A DNA stretch of 64,000 nt from Paramyrothecium sp. XJ0827 (lineage: Eukaryota > Ascomycota > Sordariomycetes > Hypocreales > Stachybotryaceae): the NCBI GenBank assembly GCA_020881915.1, contig JAJFPB010000009.1, positions 992,001-1,056,000 of the forward strand, read 5' to 3'. Each line of letters starts with the position of its first letter. Positions within the stretch are counted from its first letter, which is position 1. A program made the position numbers and the translations under genes. Below are positions 33,928 through 45,391 of the stretch, piece after piece. The notes under the pieces were generated by a model. The model was not told the origin of the DNA and did no database searches. It saw only the letters and a list, made by a program, of their open reading frames with translations.

Positions 33928-35244
33928 ATGAAGACAGCCCTTCTTATTCTTGCCTCTGCGTTTCCACTTGTGTTTGGAGATCGCACGTGGAGAAAGGACA
34001 TCAAGCATGTTGTGTTTTTTGGTGATTCTTTCACTGACCAATCTCGTGCTCATTCCATCGGCAATGGCACGTATCCAGGTAGATACTATAAGACTATCTA
34101 CCCGCCGGACGACCCTGCGGCAGAGGGGCGCGTCTCGTGGCCTAGGTTTGCATCTTGCCAAGCGTTCTGAATGCAGGTGCTAATCACATCGCAGGTACTT
34201 CGGAGTATGATAAACCATGTCAGAGCTGAAATCACTTATTGCAATTCTAACTCGTTTTCCTGAGCTAGTTCTACACAGGTTTGCCTTATGAGAACTATGC
34301 AGTGGGAGGTGCTGTCTGTAGCAACAACTTGACGCCTGGTTTCAATGTTCCAGCTGTGTCAGGTGGCCAGCTCGCTTGGTTTGTCCAGGACCACGTCTTA
34401 GCTAACGCCACCGGCCACCGTCCAGCCAAGTTAGATATCAAGGGCTCAGAGACACTCGCAGTAATTTGGATTGGGACAAACGACCTTGGCCTGCATTCTT
34501 TGCTTGCACCGAAGGCTTCTGAAGGTCGGACTTATTGGCCCAATGTGCCTCCCTTCACGCCAGCGGTTCCACCAATCGCCCCTGGGAATGACAATGCAAC
34601 TACTATGCTTGATCTGGCGGATTGCCAGCTCCAATCGCTCTGGGAGCTCTATGACTATGGAATCCGCAATTTTCTAGTTCTATCAACAATTCCTCTACAT
34701 CTAGCCCGACTATATTCTGCTAGGGACGATCCTACAATCTATTGGCCAGAGCCTCACGACGGTGCTTCATGGCACCGCCAGGTAATTAAAACACAGCCTT
34801 CTCAGACCAACAGGCTGATGACATTCAGATGTTCCAAAACGCCAATTCCTTGAATGCGCTGCTGCAAGTTGGTGTCAAGGATGCCCGGAGAGAAATGTCC
34901 CGCCGAGGTGGCAGGATTGAATACTTTAATACTTACAACTTTTTCGAAGAACTATACCTGAACCCTCAGAAGTATTTCAACGGAACTGCGCCCGCAAACG
35001 TGACAGGGCACTGCCACCAGTGTCCCAATGCAACCGATTGGCGGTATTGTGGAATGTATGTATTCCTGGGCTTTTATGAGCTTGCAGTTCTCGAAATTCT
35101 ATAGCTGACCGTCATAGCGGTGACTGTACTTGGGAGCAAAGAGACAGCTACATGTGGTGGGATGAACTGCATCCCAGCGAACAGACTGGGCGTCTTCTGG
35201 CACAGGAGCTTGTGAGAAAGCTGGATGGCCGATCCCTGTATTAA
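33928..35244 (+). CDS. Secreted SGNH/GDSL esterase, CE16-like acetylesterase, with a 10-nt microexon
   Basis: Exons 33928-34145, 34195-34204, 34269-34781, 34829-35055 and 35118-35244 give 364 aa. The signal peptide is MKTALLILASAFPLVFG. The catalytic Ser lies in VVFFGDSFTD (S34), block III is WIGTNDLG, and the Asp-His pair is in WWDELHPSEQ near the C-terminus, as in carbohydrate esterase family 16 enzymes that remove acetyl groups from hemicellulose-derived oligosaccharides. Exon 2 is only 10 nt (RYFG); without it the SWPR and FYTGLPYENYAVGGAVCS parts do not connect in frame. Many N-glycosylation sites support secretion. An alternative acceptor 10 bp later (34278) fits the family less well. 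Confidence 0.85.
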
Positions 35245-35926
35245 AACAACATTCTTTTTGGACCAATCTTCGGTCTCAAAGGCCACAGTGCAGTCACAGG
35301 CATTGTCGCTCACCAAGCCCCGAACAGGAACAAGGTTCTAGAATACGATGACTCGAGCTTTGTACAACTGCAACATTCTCATTGCGTCCGAGCAATAGGA
35401 ATGAAGTCTGATTTGAAGCCTACCGACAGATCCTGCTCCCCTTCTCCCTCTCACTGTTTTCATCGTTGTTACTAGCTATTTCTTCGACAAATTAGATCTT
35501 AAAACAACAAGTCAGTTCAGGGCTTAGCATTTCTAGAAGAACTAGAACCAAGTGCACACCACAGAAAGATGGGGAATTAACAAGTTATTTGCTTTTCGAA
35601 CCAGCAAAGTTGACCAATGTTTGAACACAAAACTCTACATAGGGCTCTGCCCCTCTCAGCTAAGAACAGGCCTAGAGTCGTGACAGTTTCTCTTACCATG
35701 GCTGTGTTACTCAGTGCTCGTTGGGTGCAAAAGAGTACAAAATAACCAGAACTTTGCCCCATTTTCGTCGTTTTACAAGCATTGAGAAGTGTGACACGAC
35801 CAGTTGCATCACAAGCCATATCGGGGGTTAAGCTGACTTGTTGCAGGCCACCAAAGACAAAGCAAAGCCCATCTAAGAGATTGAGATAGTCAACTCTCGT
35901 TATCTCATAGAACTCATTCAATTCGT
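35245..35926. other. Convergent 3' flanks, no supported gene
   Basis: 682 bp between the esterase and the Zn2Cys6 factor. A 114-codon minus-strand frame (35577-35921) begins just after the factor's stop but matches nothing I know and has no good context. Confidence 0.4.
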
Positions 35927-37605
35927 CTACTTAAAATGCACCTGGCGATGGATTGTTTCCCAGCCAGACCCTTGCTGTTGCTCATGCTTGTACCTGCGGC
36001 ATGCTAGATTTGCGACACGAATACTGCCATCAAAAGACAAATTTATGCCCACACGATGGAATCTGCGTGATTCAGGCACAAAATCAGATAGAAGCCCTGT
36101 CCTCCTCGTCTTTGGTGAATCTGAAAACTTTTCCCTTGTGCCTTCGGGATCCTCAAGATTGAAGATCTCGGTTGCAATTTGGCTCAACATCATGCCATTC
36201 ACCATCCCCTCAGTATGCGGGATCGATGGCAACATAAGGATTGCTCGATGGCGAATATCCGGATCACGGCATTTTAAAGCTGTAAAGTATCCTGGAGGAA
36301 ACCCACCCATCTCAATAGTGAATGCACCGTCTGGATTACATAGCTTGGGCTGTTTGCTCGTGAAACCAGGGGACGCGACGACTTTCATGATGGCCTCGTT
36401 CTGCGAAAGAATGAACAAAAATTTTGACGTGAAAGCATCATAAGCGATCTCCCGACTTCGAGATAGGCAAGTGCCGAGTATGATCTCGGCCATGGCGTGG
36501 TAGGTGGTCAAAACGCGCAGTCCAAGCAGTTCCATAAGAGACGATTTGGTGAGGGTCGTTTTCATGGATATATGATAAGCAACATTCCAAGCGGACAATC
36601 GATTCCTCAACTTAATCTGTTCCTGAACGATTTCTGACGGTATAACACTCTCCAGTGCAATATTTTCTGCACGTTCTTTGAGTTCGAAGACCATCGCCAG
36701 CAGGTTTTCAAAACAATAAACGGCACTTCGTACTGTGTCGAAACCACGAATAGGTGATGCGTTATCTTCTTCATCCAATGGGGAGATAAGGCCAGGAAAG
36801 GTTTGTGCTGTCTGACCTAGGATAGTTAGATGTGTTGTGAGCTTTCTGAATGCATCGATCAGATGATTGTCGCTGGATTGTTGGCCCTGGCTCTGCATTT
36901 CTCTGAGAAATAACAACCCATAGGACAAATGTTTCTCGACCATCGGCTGCCGATTTTGCATCATTTCCAAGCAAACAAAAAGGATGCAAGTGATTGCAGC
37001 AATTCGCAAGGAGTGCTCATCTCTCCTCAGGAGAACCTGATTCAGCTCATTGATGGCCTTATTGTACTGGTTCAGTGCTAGCCGTTGGTAAGGCTGGGTC
37101 TGAATATCGTAGAAACCACCCGAGCTGACTGCTCCCTCTTGCTGTGAGCGGTGGGCGGATCCGACAGCAACAAGAGCGTGAAAAACGGCAGGCTCACTGA
37201 TGCTGACTTGAATGAGCAGGTGGTCCCAGAAATCCGACTTGAAGACACCAGAGATCTTGAGACTTTTGGATTGGCAAAAAAACTCAAAGTTTCGTTTCTC
37301 TTCTGCCGATCGGTTCACAAGCCCGGCTGCGACATTGTACTGAGTGAAGGCTTCCATCCTCCAATGGCTCGTGGAGTCTGTAGCCTGGGCTGGGCTGTAC
37401 GTCGATCCACCTCCCCAAACGCCATAGCCATCACAGAGTCTTCCCGATTTGGTACACTTCAAACAGGCGGGACGGCCTTCGTCACATTTTACACGCCGAA
37501 CTCTGGGTTACTGGTAAGCGAGGGGGCGTAAGGGCTGGGCCACGTCACTGACTTGCAGGTTTGGCAGCCGGACTTTACGTGCGACCGTCGACCTGAACTC
37601 CGCAT
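35927..37605 (-). CDS. Zn2Cys6 transcription factor with fungal-specific domain
   Basis: Exons 37605-37553 and 37502-35927 (50-bp intron, GTCAGT donor) give 542 aa. The short first exon supplies half of the zinc cluster: joined, it reads C14-x2-C17-x6-C24-x6-C31-x2-C34-x6-C41 (SGCQTCKVRRVKC...CLKC...LCDGY), a complete Gal4-type binuclear cluster. The rest resembles the fungal transcription-factor regulatory domain (PF11951-like), with helices around PAVFHALVAVGSAHRS and the C-terminal FHRVGINL. Nuclear DNA-binding regulator. It is divergently transcribed from the aldo/keto reductase, whose promoter it may control (inference). Confidence 0.88.
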
Positions 37606-38177
37606 GTGCGGTGTGGACCGTTTGTCCATGGATCGTTGAGTCTAGTTGGTTTCTTGAATGTTTGTGCTGCCGTGAGCGGAGAAGTGGCCGAGTCTCTGTG
37701 CAATGCGTTTATCTGCGGCTGGGACTCCCGGACATATCGGACTTGAAGACCCCGTTTTTATAGTGGGACCATCGGAAACTGAAGCGTCTGGTTGGGTGAA
37801 GTGACACCTAAAATAGTCTTCTAACCATTCTTGGCCATGACGAAGTTCTGGCGAGATCTCATAGCCTGGCCTGTCTGCATACAAGCATGGAGCGGCAGCT
37901 AGTCATCCTGGATCCCCCAGAAAAGGCACCTGACAAATGCACCAGCCCTGACATTGGAGGCGGATCAAAAATCTTGTCGCTGGGCCGCTCGGGAAAGCGT
38001 AATTGGCTCAGCAATTAGAGTTGCGGCGTAGCAACGAAGTCAGCCATGATGGGAGGAAAGACGCCGCAGGAGTATAAATCTCAACATTGTCCCAGACAAC
38101 ATCAGTGTTTTATCCATCTCACTTCAATCTCTTTCAAACCCTCTTATTCAAACCAAGTTATCATCCTTAAGCTAAAC
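37606..38177. promoter_or_regulatory. Bidirectional promoter, Zn2Cys6 factor/aldo-keto reductase
   Basis: 572 bp shared by two divergent genes. TATAAAT at 38073-38079 lies 99 bp before the reductase ATG. An 80-codon minus-strand frame at 37642-37884 is upstream of the factor; it could be a uORF but shows no family match. Confidence 0.6.
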
Positions 38178-39302
38178 ATGACTTCGTCGCTCAGAACTCT
38201 CGGTCGCAACGGCCCGCAAGTCAATGCAGCCGGCTTCGGTGCCATGAGCATCGGCGGTGCCTACGGCCCAGCTGGCACCGATGAAGAACGCTTTGTCCTT
38301 CTCAACAAAGCCAACGAGATTGGCCAAACCTTTTGGGACACGGCAGACATCTACGCCGATAGCGAGGAGGTCATTGGAAAGTGGTTCGCCAAGACAGGCA
38401 AGAGAAATGACATCTTCTTGGCTACCAAGTTTGGCATCCAAATCGGCAGTACGGGGATTGGTCTTGACTCAAGCCCTGAATATGTCAAGCAGGCCTGCGA
38501 AAAGAGCCTTTCGCGTCTAGGCACCGATGTGATCGACCTTTACTACTGTCACCGCGTTGACGGCAAGACGCCAATCGAGAAGACTGTCCAAGCAATGGTC
38601 GAGCTCAAAAAGTGAGTGATAATGTAGCGTGAGTCTTACAGTACATACGTTAAACTGACGTGTTCATAGCCAAGGAAAGATCAAGTATCTTGGCCTCAGT
38701 GAGGTTTCTTCAAGCACACTACGACGCGCTCATGCTGTTCACCCAATCTCTGCTTTGCAGATTGAGTTCAGCCCCTTTGCACTCGAAATTGAAGATTCTA
38801 AAATTGGACTACTCAAGACCTGTCGTGAGCTAGGAATTGCCATTGTAGCATACAGCCCAATGGGGCGCGGTTTGCTCACAGGTGTCAAGACATGGGAGGA
38901 TGTGGCCGCAGACTCTTTCTTATCCACAGTGCCCAAATTTTCCAAGGAGAATTTCCCCAACATCCTACAGCTGGTTGAGAAGATCAAGGAAATTGCGACT
39001 CGCAAAGGCTGCACGGCTGCCCAGCTGACGCTGGCCTGGGTTCTGGCTCAGGGGGATGACTTTATTCCCATTCCAGGAACGAGAAGCACCAAATACCTGG
39101 AAGAGAATTTCAGCTCACAAAATATTACTCTTTCGCGCGAGGATGACGATGAACTTCGACAAACAATCAAGAACACCGAGATACCTGGGGATCGTTATCC
39201 CGACGTGTAAGTAATCAGAACCTTCCATCAACATAGAACATCTGGCTGACCTTTTCAAGGTTTGGCGAATCGTGGAGTTTCGGGGACACCCCTCCGCTCT
39301 AG
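38178..39302 (+). CDS. Aldo/keto reductase (YakC/AKR13-like)
   Basis: Exons 38178-38611, 38670-39206 and 39260-39302 give 337 aa. NADPH-dependent reductase of aldehydes and ketones, (beta/alpha)8 barrel, cytosolic. The catalytic tetrad is visible: D54 and Y59 in [11 protein letters not shown]84 in LATKFG, H125 in YYCHRVD. The C-terminal cofactor block [13 protein letters not shown] is present. The last 14 residues, ending GDTPPL, are in a small third exon; without splicing the frame ends early at RYPDV. Neighbour of a divergent Zn2Cys6 regulator. Confidence 0.92.
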
Positions 39303-39999
39303 AGTGACGGCGATGTGCTCATTCTTGGAACAAGAGACGGAGGACAATCAGGCCACGCCCTAGTGAGCTCCGCTACAGTTTAACTAAACCATCATAAGAG
39401 TGAACAGGGTCGTGAAAGCCATTTGGGGTTGATATCTGGGTAGGCCTAGACTACTGTTTGAGAGTTTTAATAGTATGATTACAATAGGCGAGAGGCGCTG
39501 CAAATTGAACGTCTTGGCTAGGATTAATTATCATCACGTGCCATTCCCTGAATGGAAAAGACATTAAAGAGACCTTCTCCGTCGATTGTTGGATATGTAT
39601 TTCATTGAGCCGGTGAAGTAAAATATCCGCATTTCATCGCTTTGACACCATGTGTTTGCTCCGAAAATGACACTTTCGAGATGAACACATCATAGTTATC
39701 CAATTAGATCCTAGATTCACTGGCGGAAGCGCTCAATAATCTGCATTTTCTTTAATTGTATGATACTCGTCAGATTCAGCTAAGCTCATATAAAATATAG
39801 ATCAAATACATACGCTATTCGTCCATAGATATCTATTCCAATCTTAGGCTGATATAGCAACCAAAACGCCAAACCATGTGTCGCAATCAGTAAACATGGT
39901 ATCTAATGTACGAACGACGCCGAATAGACCAAAAGCATCGATCAATATGTGGTCGTGTATGTATCCCAAACACCATCCAGTTCACCATCCCTAGTCAAC
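39303..39999. other. Convergent 3' flanks, no gene seen
   Basis: About 700 bp, AT-rich, between the reductase and the PLC-like gene stops. No frame or RNA gene was supported. Confidence 0.5.
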
Positions 40000-40988
40000 T
40001 CACAGACCGTTCAGAAGCCTCTGGGCTGCAATGACCTGGCCCTCAGACACGAAATCCAACTACAAGCGCAAGGTTAGTATCACATGGTTTTATGGAACTG
40101 GAAATGGGGGTTCAACTGACCATCACAACATTAGGGTTGCGACCATACTTTGCCACGCATATTTCGGTCTGCTGCCTGATGTTGGCAATGGAGTTTGTCT
40201 GAGGGGCGGACGCCGGAGCAGGCACAAGGATCGATCCGAAGAGCTTGAGGTTGAGGTTGTGGTTGGCCCAGATCATGCGGTTATCGACGCTTGCACCCCG
40301 ATTTGGGCGATCGATGTCGCAGTTGAAGAAGTTGTCCCTGGTAGGAGAGAATGGTGTCTCGACGTATGCATCGAAATTAGGCAGGATGTAAGGGACCTTG
40401 CTTGTGTCCGAATGGTAATCTACTAAATTAGCATCCATTTAGTCAATTGTAGTGTTTGGTCAGTGACTTACCCATGAAAATAATAAGTCTTCTGTTGGCG
40501 TCGATGAGCTGGCGCAGAGTAGGCCATTGATCCTTGTCCAGCCTGTGGTTTGGAACGTATGCAAGTCTGTCGGCGCCAGTGCTCTGGAAATGGGGCACGA
40601 ATTCTTCGATGCGAATAGCGTCGTCTCCGTTGCCGATTTGAAGGGTGACCACCTCCCGTGGGTGGTTGTTCAGCCAGTTCGTGAGCGACGCAAGGATCTC
40701 AGAGAAGCTGCCGACGTTGAGCAAGGCGCAATCGGAGTGGCACTGTCGAATCTCGCCGTTCTCGATATGTACCTGGGTGGTGAAGTAGCGAATGCCCATT
40801 TCCATGCCGGCCTCAGGGTATTGGAACTGATTGTGCGACGGCAGCCTTCCGACAAAGGCGGCATTGTGAGAAGCCATGAAGGTGATGTCGCTGTATTTCC
40901 GGTCGCAGAGCTCAGCAAACCCGTTGCACGCATCTTGAGCAAATGCGCCAACGGCGAGGAAAAGACTGGCCCAGCCAACGAAATGCAT
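40000..40988 (-). CDS. Secreted PLC-like phosphodiesterase (PI-PLC X-type TIM barrel)
   Basis: Exons 40988-40472, 40419-40121 and 40059-40000 (introns 52 and 61 bp) give 291 aa. Signal peptide about 1-17 (ends GAFA). Two conserved His, H41 in MASHNAAF and H83 in RQCHSDC, sit where bacterial-type PI-PLCs have their catalytic pair. FMDYHSDTSKVPYIL and ETPFSPT are typical of the fungal secreted subfamily. The second intron uses the downstream of two adjacent TAG acceptors, since that restores FMDY. The third exon supplies the C-terminal LDFVSEGQVIAAQRLLNGL. Substrate unknown (phosphoinositide or GPI-like head groups in relatives). A minus-strand TATAAAT lies at 41084-41090. Confidence 0.85.
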
Positions 40989-42119
40989 CTTGGATGTGTA
41001 GATCAGAGACCGAGTATGAATGGATGCTTGAATTCTCTCGAAATGAAGAATGGTGTTCCGTCATCTGGGAAGAAGGAAGAAGCATTTATAAGTGTACGGC
41101 AAGCAACCGTGCCGCACTTGTAAAGACCATCTGAAGAAGTTCGTCGATCCAAATCCTTGATCGCGCGCACCAGTCACAGTCCATAAGAGACATCTGTGCT
41201 CATCCATGTCCAGGTCATGGGCCTGTTGATTGGGCATTTGATCAGTAAGATCCGCATGTTCTGTACTGAAATAGGATACTGACCCTGGCTGAAACAGTTC
41301 ACCATCCTAATCTGGCAAACCCCTCTCGCCCCTCCACGGCGGGCTGACCGATAAATCAAGGGTGGAGTTTGCACCATGGAATTAATGGTCCCTTACCAGC
41401 ATTCCCATGTGATCAAGCGGTTTTGGTCGAATAATAGAACAATGCCAAGTGCGGCACGGGTCTTCACACCCATTAGATTGTCTAAAAACAGCTCGGCTAG
41501 CATTTTAACTAACGGGGACAACCAGACTTGGTAAGTCCAACAGCGTTTCACTCATGTGTGCTTTGAGTTGAATTGACGCCTCGCGAAAAGTGATCGTGGG
41601 GTGAACTATTATCGCCTTAGAACAGACCCCCATTGACATAATGCAGCTTATTACAGTACGTTTTCTCCACTTGTACATCGTGGAGACCTTACGAATGCCT
41701 CTCTTTCATTGGGTATCCATTAACTCCGTTACAGGTACTTGGTTAGGATGACAGAACCTCTTTTGGAAAGCACAATGTTCTTGGCCATGGCGAGCATGTC
41801 ACTAAATTACTCTGTGCTTATTGCAGAGGGTAGATTGTAAATCGGCTATTTGTTGGTAAATGAATTTCCCTTTCGGAGAGAGGGTTCCGGGTCCCCGCGG
41901 CACCGACATGAGTAGCATTACAAAGCAGCAAGTTCTTACACTGCATGAACTCTTGTTTTGTCAACGTCGCCCTCGGGCTGCGCGGGCCCCGAGGAGTGAG
42001 ATGGGCTGGGGAATAAAAGCGACCGAGTGCTTCTGGATTGAAAACTCAGATCAACTCACTTGGTTATTCAACTCAATCAAACTAAGAACAGTCTCTTGTC
42101 TCAAACCATTCTCTCCTCG
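40989..42119. promoter_or_regulatory. Divergent promoter region, PLC-like gene/SDR reductase
   Basis: 1.13 kb between two divergently transcribed genes. TATA-like boxes lie about 100 bp from each start (minus TATAAAT at 41084-41090; plus ATAAAAG at 42013-42019). A GC-rich patch at 41965-42000 stands out from AT-rich surroundings. No other gene was seen. Confidence 0.55.
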
Positions 42120-43328
42120 ATGGCGCCTTTGACGAACCCTGCCATTCCCCTTGGGTCTAAAATTCTGATCACAGGTGTCAATGGCCTGATCGCATCTCAC
42201 GTTGCAGACCAAGCCCTTGAACACGGCTACAAAGTCCGTGGAACCGTCAGAAGCATACAGAAGAACAGCTGGATGCTCGAGTTTTTCGAGAAAAAATTCG
42301 GCAATGGGCTTTTTGAGCTTGTGGAAGTTGTAGACATCACAAAAGAGGGTGCATTCGATGAGGCTTTACAGGGTTAGGACATTCCCATACTACATACCAG
42401 AGTGAGACATGAGTTACTGACGTTGTCAACACAGGCGTCTCGGGAGTGGCGCACGTCGCCTCGGTGGTGAACTGGGACCCGAATCCGGCTAACGTCATCC
42501 CACTTGTGGTTAACAGCACCTTGAACATCCTCAAGTCTGCGGCTAACACTGAAGGGGTGAAACGATTCGTGTTAACCTCGTCCGCGACGGCTGCAATAGC
42601 CCCTAAACCGAATGATACGTCGATTGTCACCAAAAACTCGTGGAACGAGGAGACTGTCCAACTAGCCCAAGACCTACCGGCAGACATGTCTGACATGGAT
42701 AAGGGTTTCATCGTGTATGGAGCCAGTAAAGTTAAAGGAGAGCAGGCTGCCTGGAAATGGGTTGAGGATAATAAACCTGACATGGTTTTCAACACAGGCG
42801 AGTCCAAACAGGAATCCGGTTTTGCACTCTAAGCTAATTGACCAATAGTTCTTCCGGGGGGCAACTTCGGAACAGTCCTAAGCGTGAAGAATCAAGGGTT
42901 CCCATCTACAACTATGTTCGCTAATGCGCTATTAAACAACGACGAAGACTTTATCAAGACGTTCATCAAGGATTATCCGCCCGGTGAGTACCTCCAAAGC
43001 AGCAGTCCGAACAGTGCGCTGATTTCTTCAAGAATGGTTTGTGGATGTCCAAGATACGGCTCGGCTACACATCGCAGCATTGACCAATAGAGCCGTTGTG
43101 AATCAACGAGTGTTTGCTTATGCTGCTCCCTATAACTGGAACATTGTTCTTCAAACTTTTCGTGACATTTTCCCGCAGAGAAAGTTCATGAGTGATGTCC
43201 CAGACATATGGGATGATCTAACTGTTATTGAAGAGAAGGATAGAGCGGAGGATTTATTGCGAGAAATGGGCAGAACAGGCTTCACTGGGCTAAGAGAGAG
43301 CTTGGAATTGATGGCTAATAGCGCTTAA
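42120..43328 (+). CDS. NAD(P)-dependent extended SDR, aldehyde reductase (Gre2/YDR541C-like)
   Basis: Exons 42120-42372, 42435-42797, 42849-42983 and 43033-43328 give 348 aa. N-terminal cofactor motif ITGVNGLIASHVADQ (G-x-x-G-x-x-x) and RGTVRS, substrate-site Ser in LTSSATAA, and YGASKVKGE (Y-x3-K catalytic pair). This group reduces aldehydes and methylglyoxal-like ketones with NADPH in the cytosol. The second intron (42798-42848) begins with GC (CACAG|GCGAGT) and ends TAG; it is a GC-AG intron, needed to join FNT to VLPGGNFGTVL. Divergent from the secreted PLC-like gene. Confidence 0.88.
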
Positions 43329-43736
43329 GATGTAGAACTGAAAATATAGTAGCTGAGCTGGTAAATCAGATGATGATTCAACTAGTATTTAACACACTTG
43401 CTCCTGCTACAAAAAGTACAGCAAGAACGAAAAATAGCAATACGAGAAACTGAGTTCACAATTAACACTCCATGATTGGCATAGGTCTAGTGGCCAGGAG
43501 TCTTGTTGTTCTTACTTGGCTCAACTTTTGTCGCTGGTGGGCGCGTCTGACTGAGGCTTGATTACTCCCTGAAGTTGAAGTTTCTGTGCTGGATAGTGCA
43601 ATAACGCAACATGTGAGCCAACCCTCGCTTCTCTGGCTCTGAAAGTACCTAAGAAGTATCGCCATGTGCTTCTCCTGAACTCTCCATCATTGGATGGAAA
43701 CTGTCTGGTTCTCGCCATCCTAATCTACCGAGCACA
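43329..43736. other. Intergenic, no gene seen
   Basis: 408 bp between the SDR stop and the NAD-binding relic. Short frames only. Confidence 0.45.
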
Positions 43737-43880
43737 ATGTCACATCTCCCCACCGTCGCCATTACCGGCGGAACCGGAAGTCTCGGGTCTTATCTCATCG
43801 AGACCTTCCTTTTGCCTTCGTTTCGTGGGTCCTCTAAAATTCATCATTATTCAACTATCTCTATTTCTCAAATGCGTTGA
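43737..43880 (+). pseudogene. NAD-binding (NmrA/isoflavone-reductase-like) N-terminal stub
   Basis: From ATG 43737 the frame reads HLPTVAITGGTGSLGSYLIE and FLLPSFRGS, a textbook Rossmann start (G-G-T-G-x-L-G) of the NmrA-like reductase family, then degenerates and stops at 43880 after 47 residues. No continuation of the domain was found downstream. A gene remnant left by deletion is the simplest reading. Confidence 0.65.
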
Positions 43881-44611
43881 CGTGCAACTCCTACAACTAG
43901 GTGTTTGTTGTCAGTCTGCCACATGAAATATATTCAAATATTATAATGATTGCGAGCTGTAGTAGCTGTGCCTGTTCGTTCGCTCTCATGTGTAAATGCC
44001 TAGATATATGCTACCGTACCCGATAAACGCATGATATGATGTGATATGCCACGTCCTAGCGAAAGTACTTTCAACGATATACCGATTGCGGACTTAAGTC
44101 GGCATTCTGCTGATGAAGCTCACAAGCCGTATGCTCGCCGTAGTTGTTGATAGGCCAATCTGATGCTTACAAATATGATACTGACGCGCACGTCAGGTAC
44201 CTTTTTACACCATTTCCTCTAACGGCAAAATCCATATGTCATCTGGGGCCGCCTTACCGCTTGCAGTACCGACTCGCAACTTTAGTCAATGCTGAATACC
44301 CAAACTTTGTAGACTCTCAACCTGAGGTTGAGGTTTTAACTGGATCTAAAGTCTCACGGTGCCTTTTAGAGCACTTTCAGGTGCGAAGGGCGCAATTGAC
44401 AAACTGGTTACTTCGAGCGAGCTCGGAAGTAATATAGTGAAGTGTATGACGCGATAACAAGCCACAGTGGAAGCTGGAACCAGTATAAGAACGACGACAA
44501 GCTTTTCCACACATGCACTGCAGCTTTTGTGCATCCATTCGAGAACAAGACTAAGTCTGACTCCGGCCTTTTTAGTTCACAGTCTCCTTTTCCCGACCCG
44601 AAGTTACGAAA
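43881..44611. other. Intergenic, no gene seen
   Basis: 731 bp, AT-rich; the right end is the promoter of the HD-domain gene. Nothing else was recognised. Confidence 0.45.
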
Positions 44612-45391
44612 ATGACAGACGTTGAATCCAACGGCTGGAGAGCTATTCCTGTTAATGCGGGCAAAATCTTCAAGGACGGGCCCTTCATTAACAAACCCGG
44701 ACCACTACTAGTCGCAGATATCGAGTTTCCATCTCATGATGCAGTGGTAGCGCAGATACAAGAGTACGCAAAGGAAAAACTCTCAGAGCCCACGTATAAC
44801 CACTCGCTTCGCGTATTCTACTTTGGTATGGTTCCTACCGCATACAAATGACATCGGTGAGCTCATTATTTTCCAGCGACAGCAGTACTCAAGCAGCAGT
44901 TCCCGCAGCATGAGAAACATCTTTCTGCGTCCACTTTGGCATTGACATGCCTTCTCCACGACCTAGGCACAAGCCAGGAGAATCTGTCGGCTACGCGTAT
45001 GTCGTTTGAGTTTTACGGAGCTTTCAAGGCCTTGAAGGTTCTTGAGGACTCCGGATCTTCCAAGGATCAGGCAGAGGCTGTTTGCGAAGCTATCATTCGT
45101 CATCAAGACCTGGGCACCGAAGGGTACATCACGTTCCTGGGCCAGATCATCCAATTGGCAACCATTTACGATAACGTGGGAAAGCACCCAAACCTTGAGG
45201 ACTTCGATAAGATCATCAGCAAAGAGACGCGCGATGATGTAAATAAGGAATTTCCTCGCCTCAAATGGCTTGGCTGCTTTGCGGACACCATTCGCAAGGA
45301 GGAGCATTCCAAGCCGTGGTGCCATACAACCCACATCCCTCACTTCGCGGAGCAGGTTGAGAACAATCAGCTCATGAAGTCGTACGAATGA
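44612..45391 (+). CDS. HD-domain protein, cyanamide hydratase (DDI2/3-like)
   Basis: Exons 44612-44825 and 44877-45391 (51-bp intron) give 242 aa, the usual length. Cyanamide hydratase converts cyanamide to urea using a metal bound by an HD domain: H64 in YNHSLRV, H99-D100 in LLHDLG, and the later His in IIRHQD are the expected ligands. IQLATIYDNVG is the typical C-terminal helix. Related genes also occur as accessory hydrolases in fungal clusters. The intron join restores VFYFATAVLKQQFP. Cytosolic, no signal peptide. Confidence 0.88.

Noticed and set aside
35577..35921. 114-codon minus frame after the Zn2Cys6 gene
   Set aside because: No family similarity; the factor's own C-terminus looks complete without it.
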